A DNA stretch of 64,000 nt from Enterobacter huaxiensis (GTDB lineage: Bacteria; Pseudomonadota; Gammaproteobacteria; Enterobacterales; Enterobacteriaceae), in NCBI RefSeq assembly GCF_003594935.2, contig NZ_CP043342.1, positions 4,712,001 through 4,776,000 on the forward strand, written 5' to 3'. How positions within the stretch are numbered: the stretch's first letter is position 1; the number at the start of each line of letters is the position of its first letter. A program made the translations under genes and the position numbers. This document shows, in pieces, positions 1 to 11,389 of the stretch. The notes under the pieces are model-generated. The model was not told the origin of the DNA, did not search any database, and was given only the letters and a program-made list of their open reading frames with translations.

Positions 1-1267
<1,267 letters not shown>

Positions 1268-1374
1268 TCACAACCCGAAGATGTCTCTTTCGACACATCA
1301 TCGACTTGCGAAAATTTGAGAGACTCGAACACACCCTTAAAGGTGTGTCGTTTCAATTTTCAGCTTGATCCAGA

Positions 1375-1387
1375 TTTTTAAAGAGCA
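1375..1387 (-). promoter_or_regulatory. Spacer boxA antitermination signal ahead of 23S
   Basis: Minus strand TGCTCTTTAAAAA matches the rRNA boxA motif bound by NusB/NusE. It lies between tRNA-Ala and the 23S start, where enterobacterial operons carry a second boxA. It is seen in sequence; its role is from family knowledge. Confidence 0.75.
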
Positions 1388-1450
1388 AAACTTCGCAGTG
1401 CACCTTTTCAGGTTCACTCTGAAGTTTTCTTGTATTTCGCAGTAAAAGGA

Positions 1451-1526
1451 TGGTGGAGCTATGCGGGATCGAACCGCAGACCTCCTGCGTGCAAGGCAGG
1501 CGCTCTCCCAGCTGAGCTATAACCCC
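1451..1526 (-). tRNA. tRNA-Ala (anticodon TGC)
   Basis: A 76-nt cloverleaf on the minus strand, beginning GGGGTTATAGCTCAG and ending with encoded CCA. The anticodon loop CTTGCAC gives TGC (alanine). It is the second of two spacer tRNAs between 16S and 23S and is processed from the rRNA precursor. It differs from the E. coli spacer tRNA-Ala at one acceptor-stem position (GGGGTT versus GGGGCT) and at one anticodon-stem position. Confidence 0.97.
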
Positions 1527-1572
1527 ATCGCAAAATGCTAATCTCTGTACCGCTCATCCTTTAAAAGGAGTT

Positions 1573-1649
<77 letters not shown>

Positions 1650-1719
1650 GCAGAGATTTTTACTGCTATTTTTTCATCAGACAATCTGTGTGGACACTAC
1701 AAAGGCAGGTTCTTTAAGG

Positions 1720-3259
<1,540 letters not shown>

Positions 3260-3610
3260 AAGTTTGATGCTCGTGAATTAAACTTCGTAATGAATTACGT
3301 ATGTTCACTCAGAGACTTGGTATTCATTTATTGTCCGAAGACATTAAGAATCCATGTCACTTTGAGTGCCCACACAGATTGTCTGATAAATTGTTAAAGA
3401 GCAGTGCAACGCGGCTTTCGCTCACCGTTGCGAGGTCCCGTATAATACGTTTTCCTCATTCAGAGTCAAGCAATTATTTTCGCTTTTCTCTGTCGGCGTT
3501 CATCGCTGAACCCCGCTAACCCGGCGGCCTGTAAGCCGTTGTTCCGTGTCAGTGGAGGCGCATTATAGGGAGTTCTCAGACGTTGACAACCCCTCTTTTA
3601 AAAAAAACGT
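3260..3610 (-). promoter_or_regulatory. rRNA operon leader and promoter region (P1, P2, boxA)
   Basis: This gene-free stretch controls the rRNA operon. On the minus strand P1 is TTGTCA (3584-3589), 16 bp, TATAAT (3562-3567). P2 is TTGACT (3464-3469), 16 bp, TATTAT (3442-3447). A run of A/T bases just upstream of P1 (3591-3610) looks like an UP element. A GC-rich discriminator follows each -10 box, as expected for stringently controlled rRNA promoters. boxA (TGCTCTTTAACAA) lies at 3391-3403. FIS sites would fall inside the 3' end of murI, but I could not define them. Confidence 0.92.
3391..3403 (-). promoter_or_regulatory. Leader boxA antitermination signal
   Basis: Minus strand TGCTCTTTAACAA is an exact rRNA leader boxA, downstream of P2 and ahead of 16S. 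It recruits the Nus antitermination complex in enterobacteria. Confidence 0.9.
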
Positions 3611-4492
3611 TTAACCGTCTCTTTTTTGCTCAAAACCGGTCTGGATCGCCAGTTTTTCGAGCGTTTCAAATCCATAACGATGTAAAACGGGTAAAAGTTG
3701 CTCAGTTTCTTTTGTTATTGCCATACAGAAAGCAATATTCGCGTCAGAGGATTTTGCGTCCGGCGCTTCATGTTCAAGTAGCCAGGCCGTGCGACGGGCA
3801 ATAGCAGCACCAGAATCCACCAGTCGTGTTCCTTCCGGGAGAACCTCTAACAACTCTTCCTGTAAAAGAGGGAAATGGGTGCAGCCCAGTACCACCGTAT
3901 CCGGCGGCTCCGGCATACGCAGCCAGGGACGAAGAATGCGACGCAGCTCTTCAAGCGATACCGCCTCTCCGTGCAGCTTGGCTTCCGCCATCTCTACCAG
4001 CTCTGCCGAACCCAGCATTGCGATCTGGCATTCGTTGGCAAAGCGGTCAATCAGCTCGCGGGTATAAGGACGTTTAACCGTACCACGCGTGGCCAGCAAG
4101 CCGACGATGCCATTCGCCGTAAGGCGTGCTGCAGGTTTAATCGCAGGCACAACGCCCACAACCGGGAACGGAAATTTTTCACGTAAAGCAGGAAGGGAGA
4201 CCGTGCTCGCCGTATTGCAGGCAATAACCGCCAACGCCAGGGGATAGCGCTCTTGTACCGCGGTGACGATGTCCACCACACGCTCAACGATAAACGCCTC
4301 ACTCTTCTCTCCATAGGGGAAAGCAACGTTATCGAAGGCGTAGATGTAATGGAGATCCGGCAGAAGGTGCCGAATCTCATCATAGACCGAAAGCCCACCG
4401 ACGCCAGAATCAAACACCAGCACGGTGGGACGCGGATTAGAAGGTGTAGCTGCCAGACAAGGTGTATTCCCGTCCTGCAGTTTGGTAGCCAT
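3611..4492 (-). CDS. murI: Glutamate racemase
   Basis: Interconverts L- and D-glutamate, supplying D-Glu for peptidoglycan; cytosolic and cofactor-free. The 293-residue protein has FDSGVGG at 27-33 and the two catalytic cysteines in IACNTAST (C92) and VLGCTHFP (C204), the usual two-base pair. The long N-terminal extension (MATKLQDGNTP) resembles the E. coli enzyme, where this region is linked to activation by UDP-MurNAc-Ala. The start lies inside btuB: the two genes overlap by 56 bp, as in E. coli, implying coupled expression. The rRNA operon promoters begin immediately downstream. Confidence 0.98.
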   Translation of the reverse strand: MATKLQDGNTPCLAATPSNPRPTVLVFDSGVGGLSVYDEIRHLLPDLHYIYAFDNVAFPYGEKSEAFIVERVVDIVTAVQERYPLALAVIACNTASTVSLPALREKFPFPVVGVVPAIKPAARLTANGIVGLLATRGTVKRPYTRELIDRFANECQIAMLGSAELVEMAEAKLHGEAVSLEELRRILRPWLRMPEPPDTVVLGCTHFPLLQEELLEVLPEGTRLVDSGAAIARRTAWLLEHEAPDAKSSDANIAFCMAITKETEQLLPVLHRYGFETLEKLAIQTGFEQKRDG

Positions 4493-6284
4493 AAACTGTC
4501 TCGTAATCTTTATCGAACAGGTTGGCTATTTTACCACGAACTGTCAGGTGAGAGGTGACAGGATATGAAACTGCGGCATCCCAGAGGCTTACACCGCCCA
4601 TTTTAACCTTTTGATACGGGTAGGTTCCGAAGTTGGTATCGTAACGCGTTCCCAGGTAATGGTAAGTCAGGCTCCAGTCGAGATCATAGATCTGGGTATC
4701 GAGCTGGTACTTCACCTGCTGCTTAGCACGACGATCGAGAAGTTCGTTGGTCGTCGCATTACGCGCATCAACATAGTCATATCCGACGGTATGCATCAGC
4801 GGGCCAGTGTCAAATGACGCCGTGGCTTCTACACCTTTGATGCGCGCTTTACCGACGTTGTAATATTCCTGAAGGTTGTTATTGAAGTCGATAAGATTAT
4901 CGACATCGTTGCGGTAAGCTGAAACACGCCAGCTCACACCAGCCGTAAGCCCCTCGAACGCACCTTCCCACTGCTTGCTTTCTTCAGGATCAAGATGGTC
5001 GTTGCCATAAAAGCCGTAAAGCTGCCCTAAATTAGGCGCTTTATATGCCGTGCCATAAGAGGCGATGAACCGATAACCCTCAATGAATTCCCAGGCGGCA
5101 CTGCTCTGCCAGGTACCATGGCGACCAAACTGAGAGTTATCGTCGCTACGGGCTGCACCTTCGAGGGTAAAGTCGCCTAATTTTTGCAACCCGGTCAGAT
5201 AGATGCCCGTGTTACGTAAGTCGTAGCCATTCGTGACATAGTTTGTGTTGGGCTCAGTGCTCTGTTTCTGCCAGTCGACACCCGCGCCAATGTTGCCGTG
5301 CCCGACGTCAACGGAGTTGATCCACTGAACGTTGTACTGTTTGATTTCATCCAGCGTCGCCGTGGAGTCATAGCGCCCCAGATGCGGATCGTAGTTAAAG
5401 TCTTTGCTGTGGCTGTAGCTGGAGAGCAACTGTGAATGGAAGATGTCCTCGTTAAAGCGCAACCCGGCATCCCATGTCTGACTATACAACTGGCGGGTAT
5501 CAACTAATACATCAGGTGTAAATGCGCTGTAATATCCGTCATAAGCGGTACGGTTGCTGTAGCCATAACCGCGCACAAAGCCACTCCACTGCTCAGAGAA
5601 TGTATGTTCCAGCGCGCCGTATATCGTTTTATTCATATAACCGTCGCGATCGGTCTGAGCAAGCCCACCGTTATTGCCGTCCGCGACCACATCAAAACCT
5701 TTGGTATAGGTGTAATCACCCGCCAGCGTCACGCGCGTGCTGTCGCCTAATGTTTGCTGCGTGCTGCCACCATAATTTTGATAACCGTGCGAACCAACAC
5801 CCGCGTTCAGCGTTGTACCGTCTTTTTCTCGCGTAGTGATAATGTTCACCACGCCGCCAATCGCGTCCGAGCCATACACAGCAGAACGTGGTCCACGAAT
5901 GTATTCGATTCGCTGTACCAGGGAGATCGGAAACTGGCTGAGATCTGACGATCCCGTGACACCCGCCTGGTTGAGACGAATACCATCGACGAGAATCAGG
6001 ACATGGCTGGAGTTGGTGCCACGTATAAAGAGAGAAGAGAGTTGCCCCATCCCGCCATTTTGCGCCGTATCCACGCCGGGTAAGCGGCGCATAACATCGA
6101 TAACGGTCGTGGATTGCCAGCGATCAATATCTTCACGCGTTACAACCGAGGTTGCAGCCAGAACAGATTTTTCAGGTTGTTCAAAACGATTTGCCGTCAC
6201 CACCAACGAGTCGGCACTTTCCTGCGCCCAGCCCGAAAATGCCGTGACGGACAGCGCCGTCAACAGCGATACTTTTTTAATCAT
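4437..6284 (-). CDS. btuB: TonB-dependent vitamin B12 receptor, outer membrane
   Basis: Imports cobalamins across the outer membrane using TonB energy. The 615 residues begin with a signal peptide cleaved after about residue 20 (SGWAQ). A TonB box follows (SLVVTANRF), then a plug domain with the RGPRSAVYGSDAIGGVVNI region, then a 22-strand barrel ending in the aromatic SGSYTF. I chose ATG 6284 (MIKKVSLL) because it places the signal peptide correctly. The gene follows a cobalamin riboswitch and overlaps murI by 56 bp. Cobalamin is the cofactor of MetH, which fits the MetJ-like boxes upstream. Confidence 0.98.
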   Translation of the reverse strand: MIKKVSLLTALSVTAFSGWAQESADSLVVTANRFEQPEKSVLAATSVVTREDIDRWQSTTVIDVMRRLPGVDTAQNGGMGQLSSLFIRGTNSSHVLILVDGIRLNQAGVTGSSDLSQFPISLVQRIEYIRGPRSAVYGSDAIGGVVNIITTREKDGTTLNAGVGSHGYQNYGGSTQQTLGDSTRVTLAGDYTYTKGFDVVADGNNGGLAQTDRDGYMNKTIYGALEHTFSEQWSGFVRGYGYSNRTAYDGYYSAFTPDVLVDTRQLYSQTWDAGLRFNEDIFHSQLLSSYSHSKDFNYDPHLGRYDSTATLDEIKQYNVQWINSVDVGHGNIGAGVDWQKQSTEPNTNYVTNGYDLRNTGIYLTGLQKLGDFTLEGAARSDDNSQFGRHGTWQSSAAWEFIEGYRFIASYGTAYKAPNLGQLYGFYGNDHLDPEESKQWEGAFEGLTAGVSWRVSAYRNDVDNLIDFNNNLQEYYNVGKARIKGVEATASFDTGPLMHTVGYDYVDARNATTNELLDRRAKQQVKYQLDTQIYDLDWSLTYHYLGTRYDTNFGTYPYQKVKMGGVSLWDAAVSYPVTSHLTVRGKIANLFDKDYETVYGYQTAGREYTLSGSYTF

Positions 6285-6324
6285 TGTTAAAGCATCCACA
6301 ATATAAGAAGGATGCCGCAGGCCC

Positions 6325-6515
6325 CATCTATAGCACGCGATGATGAAACCAAATGCGACGTGATCCCGGCAGGTCTTCGGGCTAGGTGGCGTTTAATGGA
6401 TGAAGACTTCCCGTTTTCACAGTGTCTACAACTCTCATCCCGCCAGTCTTTACCGCTGCGCGTCAGCTCCAGATTTACACTGGATTCCCTTTTCACTCTC
6501 AGGAGACCGGAAACA
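6325..6515 (-). promoter_or_regulatory. Cobalamin riboswitch in the btuB leader
   Basis: The minus strand contains the conserved adenosylcobalamin-aptamer blocks in order: GGGAATCCAGTGTAAATCTG (paired segment), GAGCTGACGCGCAGCGGTAA, then GGGAAGTC, then the B12 box GCCCGAAGACCTGCCGG near 6363-6379. The segments after this pair with the ribosome-binding region, as in the E. coli btuB leader, where binding lowers translation. Aptamer bounds are approximate. Confidence 0.95.
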
Positions 6516-6530
6516 GAATGCTACAATTAG

Positions 6531-6578
6531 ACACGTATAGATGTCCAGATAGCTATTGCCCATTAAATCTGGACATCC
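6531..6578. promoter_or_regulatory. Putative MetJ operator (tandem met boxes) between btuB and trmA
   Basis: Six consecutive 8-mers in one register read acacgtat, agatgtcc, agatagct, attgccca, ttaaatct, ggacatcc. The core TAGATGTCCAGAT (6538-6550) also occurs in the metB/metJ operator, and metF has TAGACGTCCAGAT. An 11-bp inverted copy lies at 6567-6577, exactly 24 bp (three boxes) away. The array lies at the expected btuB start, judged from the roughly 240-nt leader known in E. coli. MetJ control is inferred. Confidence 0.6.
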
Positions 6579-6630
6579 CCTGAACAATGCCTACAATCCC
6601 CGCGTAATTCTTTATCACTCAGGACGCATC

Positions 6631-7731
6631 ATGACCCCAGAACACCTCCCGACAGAGCAGTACGACGCGCAGCTGGCAGAGAAAGTTGTCCGCCTGCAAA
6701 GTATGATGACGCCGTTCAACGCGCCCGTTCCCGAGGTGTTCCGCTCTCCTGTCAGCCACTACCGCATGCGTGCAGAATTCCGCATCTGGCATGACGGTGA
6801 TGACCTGTACCACATCATTTTCGATCAGCAGACGAAGTCCCGTATTCGCGTGGACAGCTTCCCGGCGGCGAGTGAGCTTATTAACCAGCTGATGACGCTG
6901 ATAATGGACGGCGTGCGCAATAACCCTGTCCTGCGCCACAAGCTGTTCCAGATTGACTACCTGACTACGCAAAGCAACCAGGCGATTGTCTCGCTGCTGT
7001 ACCACAAAGCATTAAACGACGAGTGGCGCGAACACGCAGAAGCCCTGCGCGATGCGCTGCGCGCGCAGAACATCAACGTTCACCTGATTGGCCGCGCGAC
7101 GAAAACGAAAATCATGCTGGACCAGGATTACATCGACGAGCGTCTGCCGGTGGCGGGGAAAGAGATGGTTTATCGCCAGGTTGAGAACAGCTTTACTCAG
7201 CCGAACGCCGCAATGAACGTACAAATGCTGGAGTGGGCGCTGAAGGCAACGGAAGGGTCAACGGGCGATCTGCTTGAGCTGTACTGCGGTAACGGAAATT
7301 TCTCGCTGGCGCTGGCGCGCAACTTCGATCGCGTGCTGGCCACCGAAATCGCCAAGCCGTCGGTTGCTGCTGCCCAGTACAATATTGCCGCTAACCATAT
7401 CGACAACGTGCAGATTATTCGTATGGCCGCCGAAGAGTTTACGCAGGCAATGAACGGCGTACGCGAGTTTAACCGTCTGCAGGGCATTGACCTGAAGAGC
7501 TACCAGTGTGAAACGATTTTTGTCGATCCACCGCGCAGTGGCCTTGACAGCGAAACCGAGAAGATGGTGCAGGCTTACCCGCGCATTTTGTACATCTCCT
7601 GTAACCCGGAGACGCTGTGCAAAAACCTCGAAACATTAAGCCAGACGCACAAGGTTGAACGTCTGGCGCTGTTCGATCAGTTCCCGTATACCCATCATAT
7701 GGAGTGCGGCGTACTGCTCACGGCGAAGTAA
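6631..7731 (+). CDS. trmA: tRNA (uracil-5-)-methyltransferase (m5U54)
   Basis: Uses S-adenosylmethionine to make ribothymidine at U54 of nearly all tRNAs. The 366 residues include the SAM-binding LLELYCGNGNFSLALARN segment, FVDPPRSGLD, and the nucleophile cysteine in YISCNPETL. The C-terminal FPYTHHMECG carries the general-base Glu. ATG 6631 (MTPEHLPTEQY) is preferred over the upstream in-frame ATG at 6556 because it matches the family N-terminus and follows an AGGA. It is divergent from btuB across the riboswitch and met-box region. Confidence 0.98.
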   Translation: MTPEHLPTEQYDAQLAEKVVRLQSMMTPFNAPVPEVFRSPVSHYRMRAEFRIWHDGDDLYHIIFDQQTKSRIRVDSFPAASELINQLMTLIMDGVRNNPVLRHKLFQIDYLTTQSNQAIVSLLYHKALNDEWREHAEALRDALRAQNINVHLIGRATKTKIMLDQDYIDERLPVAGKEMVYRQVENSFTQPNAAMNVQMLEWALKATEGSTGDLLELYCGNGNFSLALARNFDRVLATEIAKPSVAAAQYNIAANHIDNVQIIRMAAEEFTQAMNGVREFNRLQGIDLKSYQCETIFVDPPRSGLDSETEKMVQAYPRILYISCNPETLCKNLETLSQTHKVERLALFDQFPYTHHMECGVLLTAK

Positions 7732-7747
7732 TTAGCTGGCCTTTTTT

Positions 7748-7773
7748 GGCAGGTGGCGCTTCGCTTACCTGCC
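7748..7773. repeat. REP-like palindrome
   Basis: A single palindromic unit with arms GGCAGGT and ACCTGCC around gcgcttcgct. It is a variant of the GCCGGGT-arm REP found at five other sites here, and lies between the convergent trmA and yijD ends. Confidence 0.7.
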
Positions 7774-7787
7774 CTACAAATACCTCA

Positions 7788-8147
7788 TTACTCGGATAGC
7801 TGGTTCTTGCGGCTGCGCATACGCGAGCCAATCCAGAACACCAGCGCCACGGACAGCACCGCTGGCAGGAAGTTAGAGCCGATATCCGGATACTCCGCGC
7901 GCACCACGGTGCTAAACAGCAGCACGCCCAGAATAAAGCAGGCGGCAGCCAACCCCGGCAGCCCGACCGGCATGGTGCGGTTCAGGTAGCGTTGATGCAG
8001 ACAGTACACCGTCAGCACCAGCGCGATAATCGGGAAAATCGAGAAGGGTACGATCGAGCTAAACACAGCCGCAAACGTGCCATTAATAGATAAGCCAGCG
8101 ATCAATGCCAGCAACAGCGTCCCTTTATCCTGACCAGACTGTTTCAT
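7788..8147 (-). CDS. yijD: Inner-membrane protein YijD (DUF1422)
   Basis: A 119-residue conserved membrane protein of unknown function. Hydrophobic segments near residues 10-30, 33-50, 63-82 and 92-108 suggest four transmembrane helices, with a conserved loop (YLNRTMPVGLPG) between the second and third. It starts 9 bp after fabR on the same strand, so the two are almost certainly co-transcribed, as in E. coli. The only hint of role is this linkage to the regulator of unsaturated fatty-acid synthesis. Confidence 0.93.
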   Translation of the reverse strand: MKQSGQDKGTLLLALIAGLSINGTFAAVFSSIVPFSIFPIIALVLTVYCLHQRYLNRTMPVGLPGLAAACFILGVLLFSTVVRAEYPDIGSNFLPAVLSVALVFWIGSRMRSRKNQLSE

Positions 8148-8156
8148 TACTCACCT

Positions 8157-8792
8157 TCACTCATCGGTTTGATGTGCCAACTTTTCTTGTTCACGGCGAT
8201 ACCAGTAATACGCGCCTTTGGAGATCATCCTGAGCTGCAGTACCAGTCGCTCTTCGAGCTGCTTGCGTTGTTCAATGCTGACATCCAGCGCTTCAGCACC
8301 GGCGCTGAAGACAATAGTGACCATCGCTTCAGCCTGGGCTTCGGTAAAAGCACGCGGCATATGGTTTTCGATTTCAAGATAGTCGGCAAGTTCCGCGATG
8401 AAATGCTGAATTTCACGCGCGACGGCGGCACGAAACGCGGCCGATGTCCCCGAACGCTCGCGCAGTAACAGACGAAATGCGTTGGGGTTATTGCCGATAA
8501 ATTCCATAAAGGTCGATACGGAGGTACGGATCACGCTGCCCCCTTTTGCGATACGCTGACGCGCCTGACGCATAAGCTGGCGCAGCATTAGCCCGCTCTC
8601 GTCGACCATCGTCAGGCCCAGTTCATCCACATCACGGAAATGACGATAGAAGGACGTTGGCGCAATCCCGGCCTCGCGTGCGACTTCGCGCAGGCTCAAA
8701 CTGGCAAAACTTCGCTCAGCACTCAGTTGACTGAATGCCGCTTCCACCAGCGAACGCCGGGTTTTCTCTTTTTGTTGTGCTCTTACGCCCAT
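8157..8792 (-). CDS. fabR: TetR-family repressor of unsaturated fatty-acid synthesis
   Basis: Represses fabA and fabB according to the saturated/unsaturated acyl pool. The N-terminal helix-turn-helix occupies about residues 10-56 (SLREVAREAGIAPTSFYRHF), followed by the all-helical ligand domain. I chose ATG 8792 (MGVRAQQKEKTRR, 211 residues). A GTG one codon earlier at 8795 lies 10 nt after AAGGA and is a good alternative. The longer frame reaching 8918 is not supported. yijD follows in the same operon; sthA is divergent. Confidence 0.96.
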   Translation of the reverse strand: MGVRAQQKEKTRRSLVEAAFSQLSAERSFASLSLREVAREAGIAPTSFYRHFRDVDELGLTMVDESGLMLRQLMRQARQRIAKGGSVIRTSVSTFMEFIGNNPNAFRLLLRERSGTSAAFRAAVAREIQHFIAELADYLEIENHMPRAFTEAQAEAMVTIVFSAGAEALDVSIEQRKQLEERLVLQLRMISKGAYYWYRREQEKLAHQTDE

Positions 8793-8991
8793 CACGATAG
8801 TTGAATCCTTCCAAAGGCCTGCTGGCACTATACCAGAGAATAAAATTAATCTGTTTGCCTGGCTTTGTGAATGATTGTTTACGCGCGGTTTGTGCTCCAC
8901 TGCCCGAAAAAAGCACAACGATAATTGGGTTACTTCTGCAATGATGTTATGATTCTGTTGCTTTTATGTATAAGAACAGGTAAGCCTTGCC

Positions 8992-10392
8992 ATGTCACAT
9001 TCCTACGATTACGACGCAATAGTTATTGGTTCCGGCCCCGGCGGCGAAGGTGCTGCTATGGGGCTGGTGAAACAGGGAGCCAGAGTAGCGGTCATTGAGC
9101 GCTACCATAATGTTGGCGGCGGTTGCACCCACTGGGGCACCATCCCTTCAAAAGCCCTCCGCCACGCCGTTAGCCGCATTATCGAATTTAACCAGAACCC
9201 TCTCTACAGCGACCATTCCCGACTTCTCCGTTCCTCCTTTGCCGACATCCTGAATCACGCGGATACCGTCATTAACCAGCAGACGCGGATGCGTCAGGGG
9301 TTTTATGAGCGTAACCACTGTGAGATTTTGCAGGGCAACGCGCACTTTGTGGATGAACACACGCTGGCGCTTGAGTGCCACGACGGTTCGGTTGAAACCA
9401 TCACCGCCGAAAAATTCGTGATCGCCTGCGGTTCACGTCCGTACCATCCGGCCGACGTAGACTTCTCGCATCCGCGCGTTTACGACAGCGACTCCATTCT
9501 CAGCCTGCACCACGAACCCCGCCATGTGATTATCTACGGCGCGGGCGTGATTGGCTGCGAATATGCGTCGATCTTCCGCGGAATGGAGGTCAAAGTAGAC
9601 CTGATCAACACCCGCGACCGTCTGCTGGCGTTCCTCGATCAGGAGATGTCAGATTCGCTCTCCTATCACTTCTGGAACAGCGGTGTGGTCATTCGCCACA
9701 ACGAAGAGTACGAGAAGATCGAAGGCTGCGACGACGGCGTGATCATGCACCTGAAGTCCGGCAAGAAGCTGAAAGCGGACTGCCTGCTGTATGCCAACGG
9801 CCGCACCGGCAACACTGATTCGCTGCAGCTGGAAAACATCGGCCTTGAGACCGACAGCCGCGGTCAGCTAAAGGTCAACAGCATGTACCAGACCGCGCTG
9901 CCGCACGTGTATGCCGTCGGTGACGTGATTGGCTACCCGAGCCTGGCGTCAGCGGCTTACGACCAGGGCCGCATTGCGGCTCAGGCGCTGGTGAAAGGTG
10001 AAGCGACGGCGCATCTGATTGAAGATATCCCTACGGGCATTTATACCATTCCGGAAATCAGCTCTGTGGGGAAAACCGAGCAGCAGCTGACGGCCATGAA
10101 GGTGCCTTACGAGGTGGGTCGCGCGCAGTTTAAACATCTGGCGCGGGCGCAAATCGTGGGGATGAGCGTAGGTACGCTGAAGATTTTGTTCCATCGCGAT
10201 ACGAAAGAGATCCTCGGTATTCACTGCTTTGGTGAACGTGCGGCGGAAATCATTCATATCGGCCAGGCGATAATGGAGCAAAAAGGTGGTGGTAACACCA
10301 TCGAGTACTTCGTTAACACCACCTTTAACTACCCGACCATGGCGGAAGCCTACCGGGTAGCAGCGCTGAACGGCTTAAACCGCCTGTTTTAA
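8992..10392 (+). CDS. sthA: Soluble pyridine nucleotide transhydrogenase
   Basis: A cytosolic flavoprotein transferring hydride between NADPH and NAD+, mainly removing excess NADPH. The 466 residues have an FAD-binding GSGPGGEGAA at 13-22 and an NAD(P)-binding YGAGVIGCEYAS motif. The active-site region, GGGCTHWGTIPSK, has only one cysteine (C45). It therefore lacks the redox disulfide of related lipoamide dehydrogenases, as is typical of SthA. Its 3' end overlaps the convergent oxyR by 18 bp, leaving no room for a terminator between them. Confidence 0.98.
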   Translation: MSHSYDYDAIVIGSGPGGEGAAMGLVKQGARVAVIERYHNVGGGCTHWGTIPSKALRHAVSRIIEFNQNPLYSDHSRLLRSSFADILNHADTVINQQTRMRQGFYERNHCEILQGNAHFVDEHTLALECHDGSVETITAEKFVIACGSRPYHPADVDFSHPRVYDSDSILSLHHEPRHVIIYGAGVIGCEYASIFRGMEVKVDLINTRDRLLAFLDQEMSDSLSYHFWNSGVVIRHNEEYEKIEGCDDGVIMHLKSGKKLKADCLLYANGRTGNTDSLQLENIGLETDSRGQLKVNSMYQTALPHVYAVGDVIGYPSLASAAYDQGRIAAQALVKGEATAHLIEDIPTGIYTIPEISSVGKTEQQLTAMKVPYEVGRAQFKHLARAQIVGMSVGTLKILFHRDTKEILGIHCFGERAAEIIHIGQAIMEQKGGGNTIEYFVNTTFNYPTMAEAYRVAALNGLNRLF

Positions 10393-11292
10393 CGCGTTGT
10401 CAAAATGGCCATCCATCGAACCACGGATGGCCTCTGCCAGCTGCTCATAGCGGCTGCGCAGCGGTGAACCCGGACGATAAACGAGGCCAATGGTGCGACG
10501 CGGCTCCGGCTTAATGCACGGCAGATAGACCACGCCATCACGCTTGCGCTCGCGCGGCACGGCCAGCGCAGGCAGCAGCGTAATACCGCTTCCCGCCGCG
10601 ACCATATTACGCAGCGTTTCCAGGCTGGTTGCGCGGAAATGGGTATCTTCGTCAGCACCCGCTTCAAAGCAGAAGCCCATCGCCTGATCGCGCAGGCAGT
10701 GGCCATCTTCCAGCATCAGCAGCTTTTCGCCGGCCAGATCGGCCATCGGTACGCGATCGCGGTTCGCCCACGGGTGATCTTCATAGATCGCCAGCATCAT
10801 CGGCTCATCGAACAGCGGCACCTCGATAAAGGCCTCACTTTCTTTAACCAGCGCCAGAATCGCACAGTCGAGCTTGCCGCTATCTAACTGCGCAAGCAGC
10901 TGATGGGTTTGCGCTTCATGCAGGTACATTTCAAGTTTCGGGAACGTCTGGTGCAGCATCGGAATGATTTGCGGCAACAGGTACGGGCCAACGGTAGGGA
11001 TCAGGCCGATATGCAGCGGGCCGGACATCGCCTCCCCCTGCTGGCTTGCCATTTCCTTCAGCACTTTGACCTCGCGCAGCACGGTGCGCGCCTGATCCAC
11101 CAGCAGCAAACCTGCCTGGGTGAACAGTACCTTACGACTGGTGCGCTCCAGCAGCATCACGCCCAGCTCATCTTCCAGCTTGCGGATCTGGCCGCTCAGC
11201 GTCGGCTGGCTGACGTGGCAGGAATCTGCCGCGCGGCGAAAGTGGCGGTGCTCGGCTAACGCTACCAGGTATTCAAGATCACGAATATTCAT
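10375..11292 (-). CDS. oxyR: Hydrogen-peroxide sensor and LysR-family activator
   Basis: Activates katG, ahpCF, OxyS and other antioxidant genes when oxidised. The 305 residues carry an N-terminal winged helix-turn-helix (1-60). The redox pair C199 and C208 lies in GHCLRDQAMGFC, the disulfide switch of the family. OxyS is transcribed divergently from the shared control region, as in E. coli. Overlap with the sthA 3' end is 18 bp. katG, a target, lies about 18 kb away in this window. Confidence 0.98.
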   Translation of the reverse strand: MNIRDLEYLVALAEHRHFRRAADSCHVSQPTLSGQIRKLEDELGVMLLERTSRKVLFTQAGLLLVDQARTVLREVKVLKEMASQQGEAMSGPLHIGLIPTVGPYLLPQIIPMLHQTFPKLEMYLHEAQTHQLLAQLDSGKLDCAILALVKESEAFIEVPLFDEPMMLAIYEDHPWANRDRVPMADLAGEKLLMLEDGHCLRDQAMGFCFEAGADEDTHFRATSLETLRNMVAAGSGITLLPALAVPRERKRDGVVYLPCIKPEPRRTIGLVYRPGSPLRSRYEQLAEAIRGSMDGHFDNALKQAV

Positions 11293-11313
11293 TATTCATC
11301 CTCCGTCGCCACG

Positions 11314-11359
11314 ATAGTTCATGGCGATAGATAGCATAGCAATGAACGATTATCCCTAT
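11314..11359. promoter_or_regulatory. OxyR binding region between oxyR and oxyS
   Basis: The short divergent gap holds ATAG at 11314, 11327, 11331 and 11336, and CTAT at 11356. These resemble the ATAG/CTAT half-sites of the OxyR consensus. In E. coli OxyR binds here to repress its own gene and activate OxyS. Exact half-site pairing was not resolved. Confidence 0.5.
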
Positions 11360-11389
11360 CAAGCATTCTGTTGAATAATACACCACATA

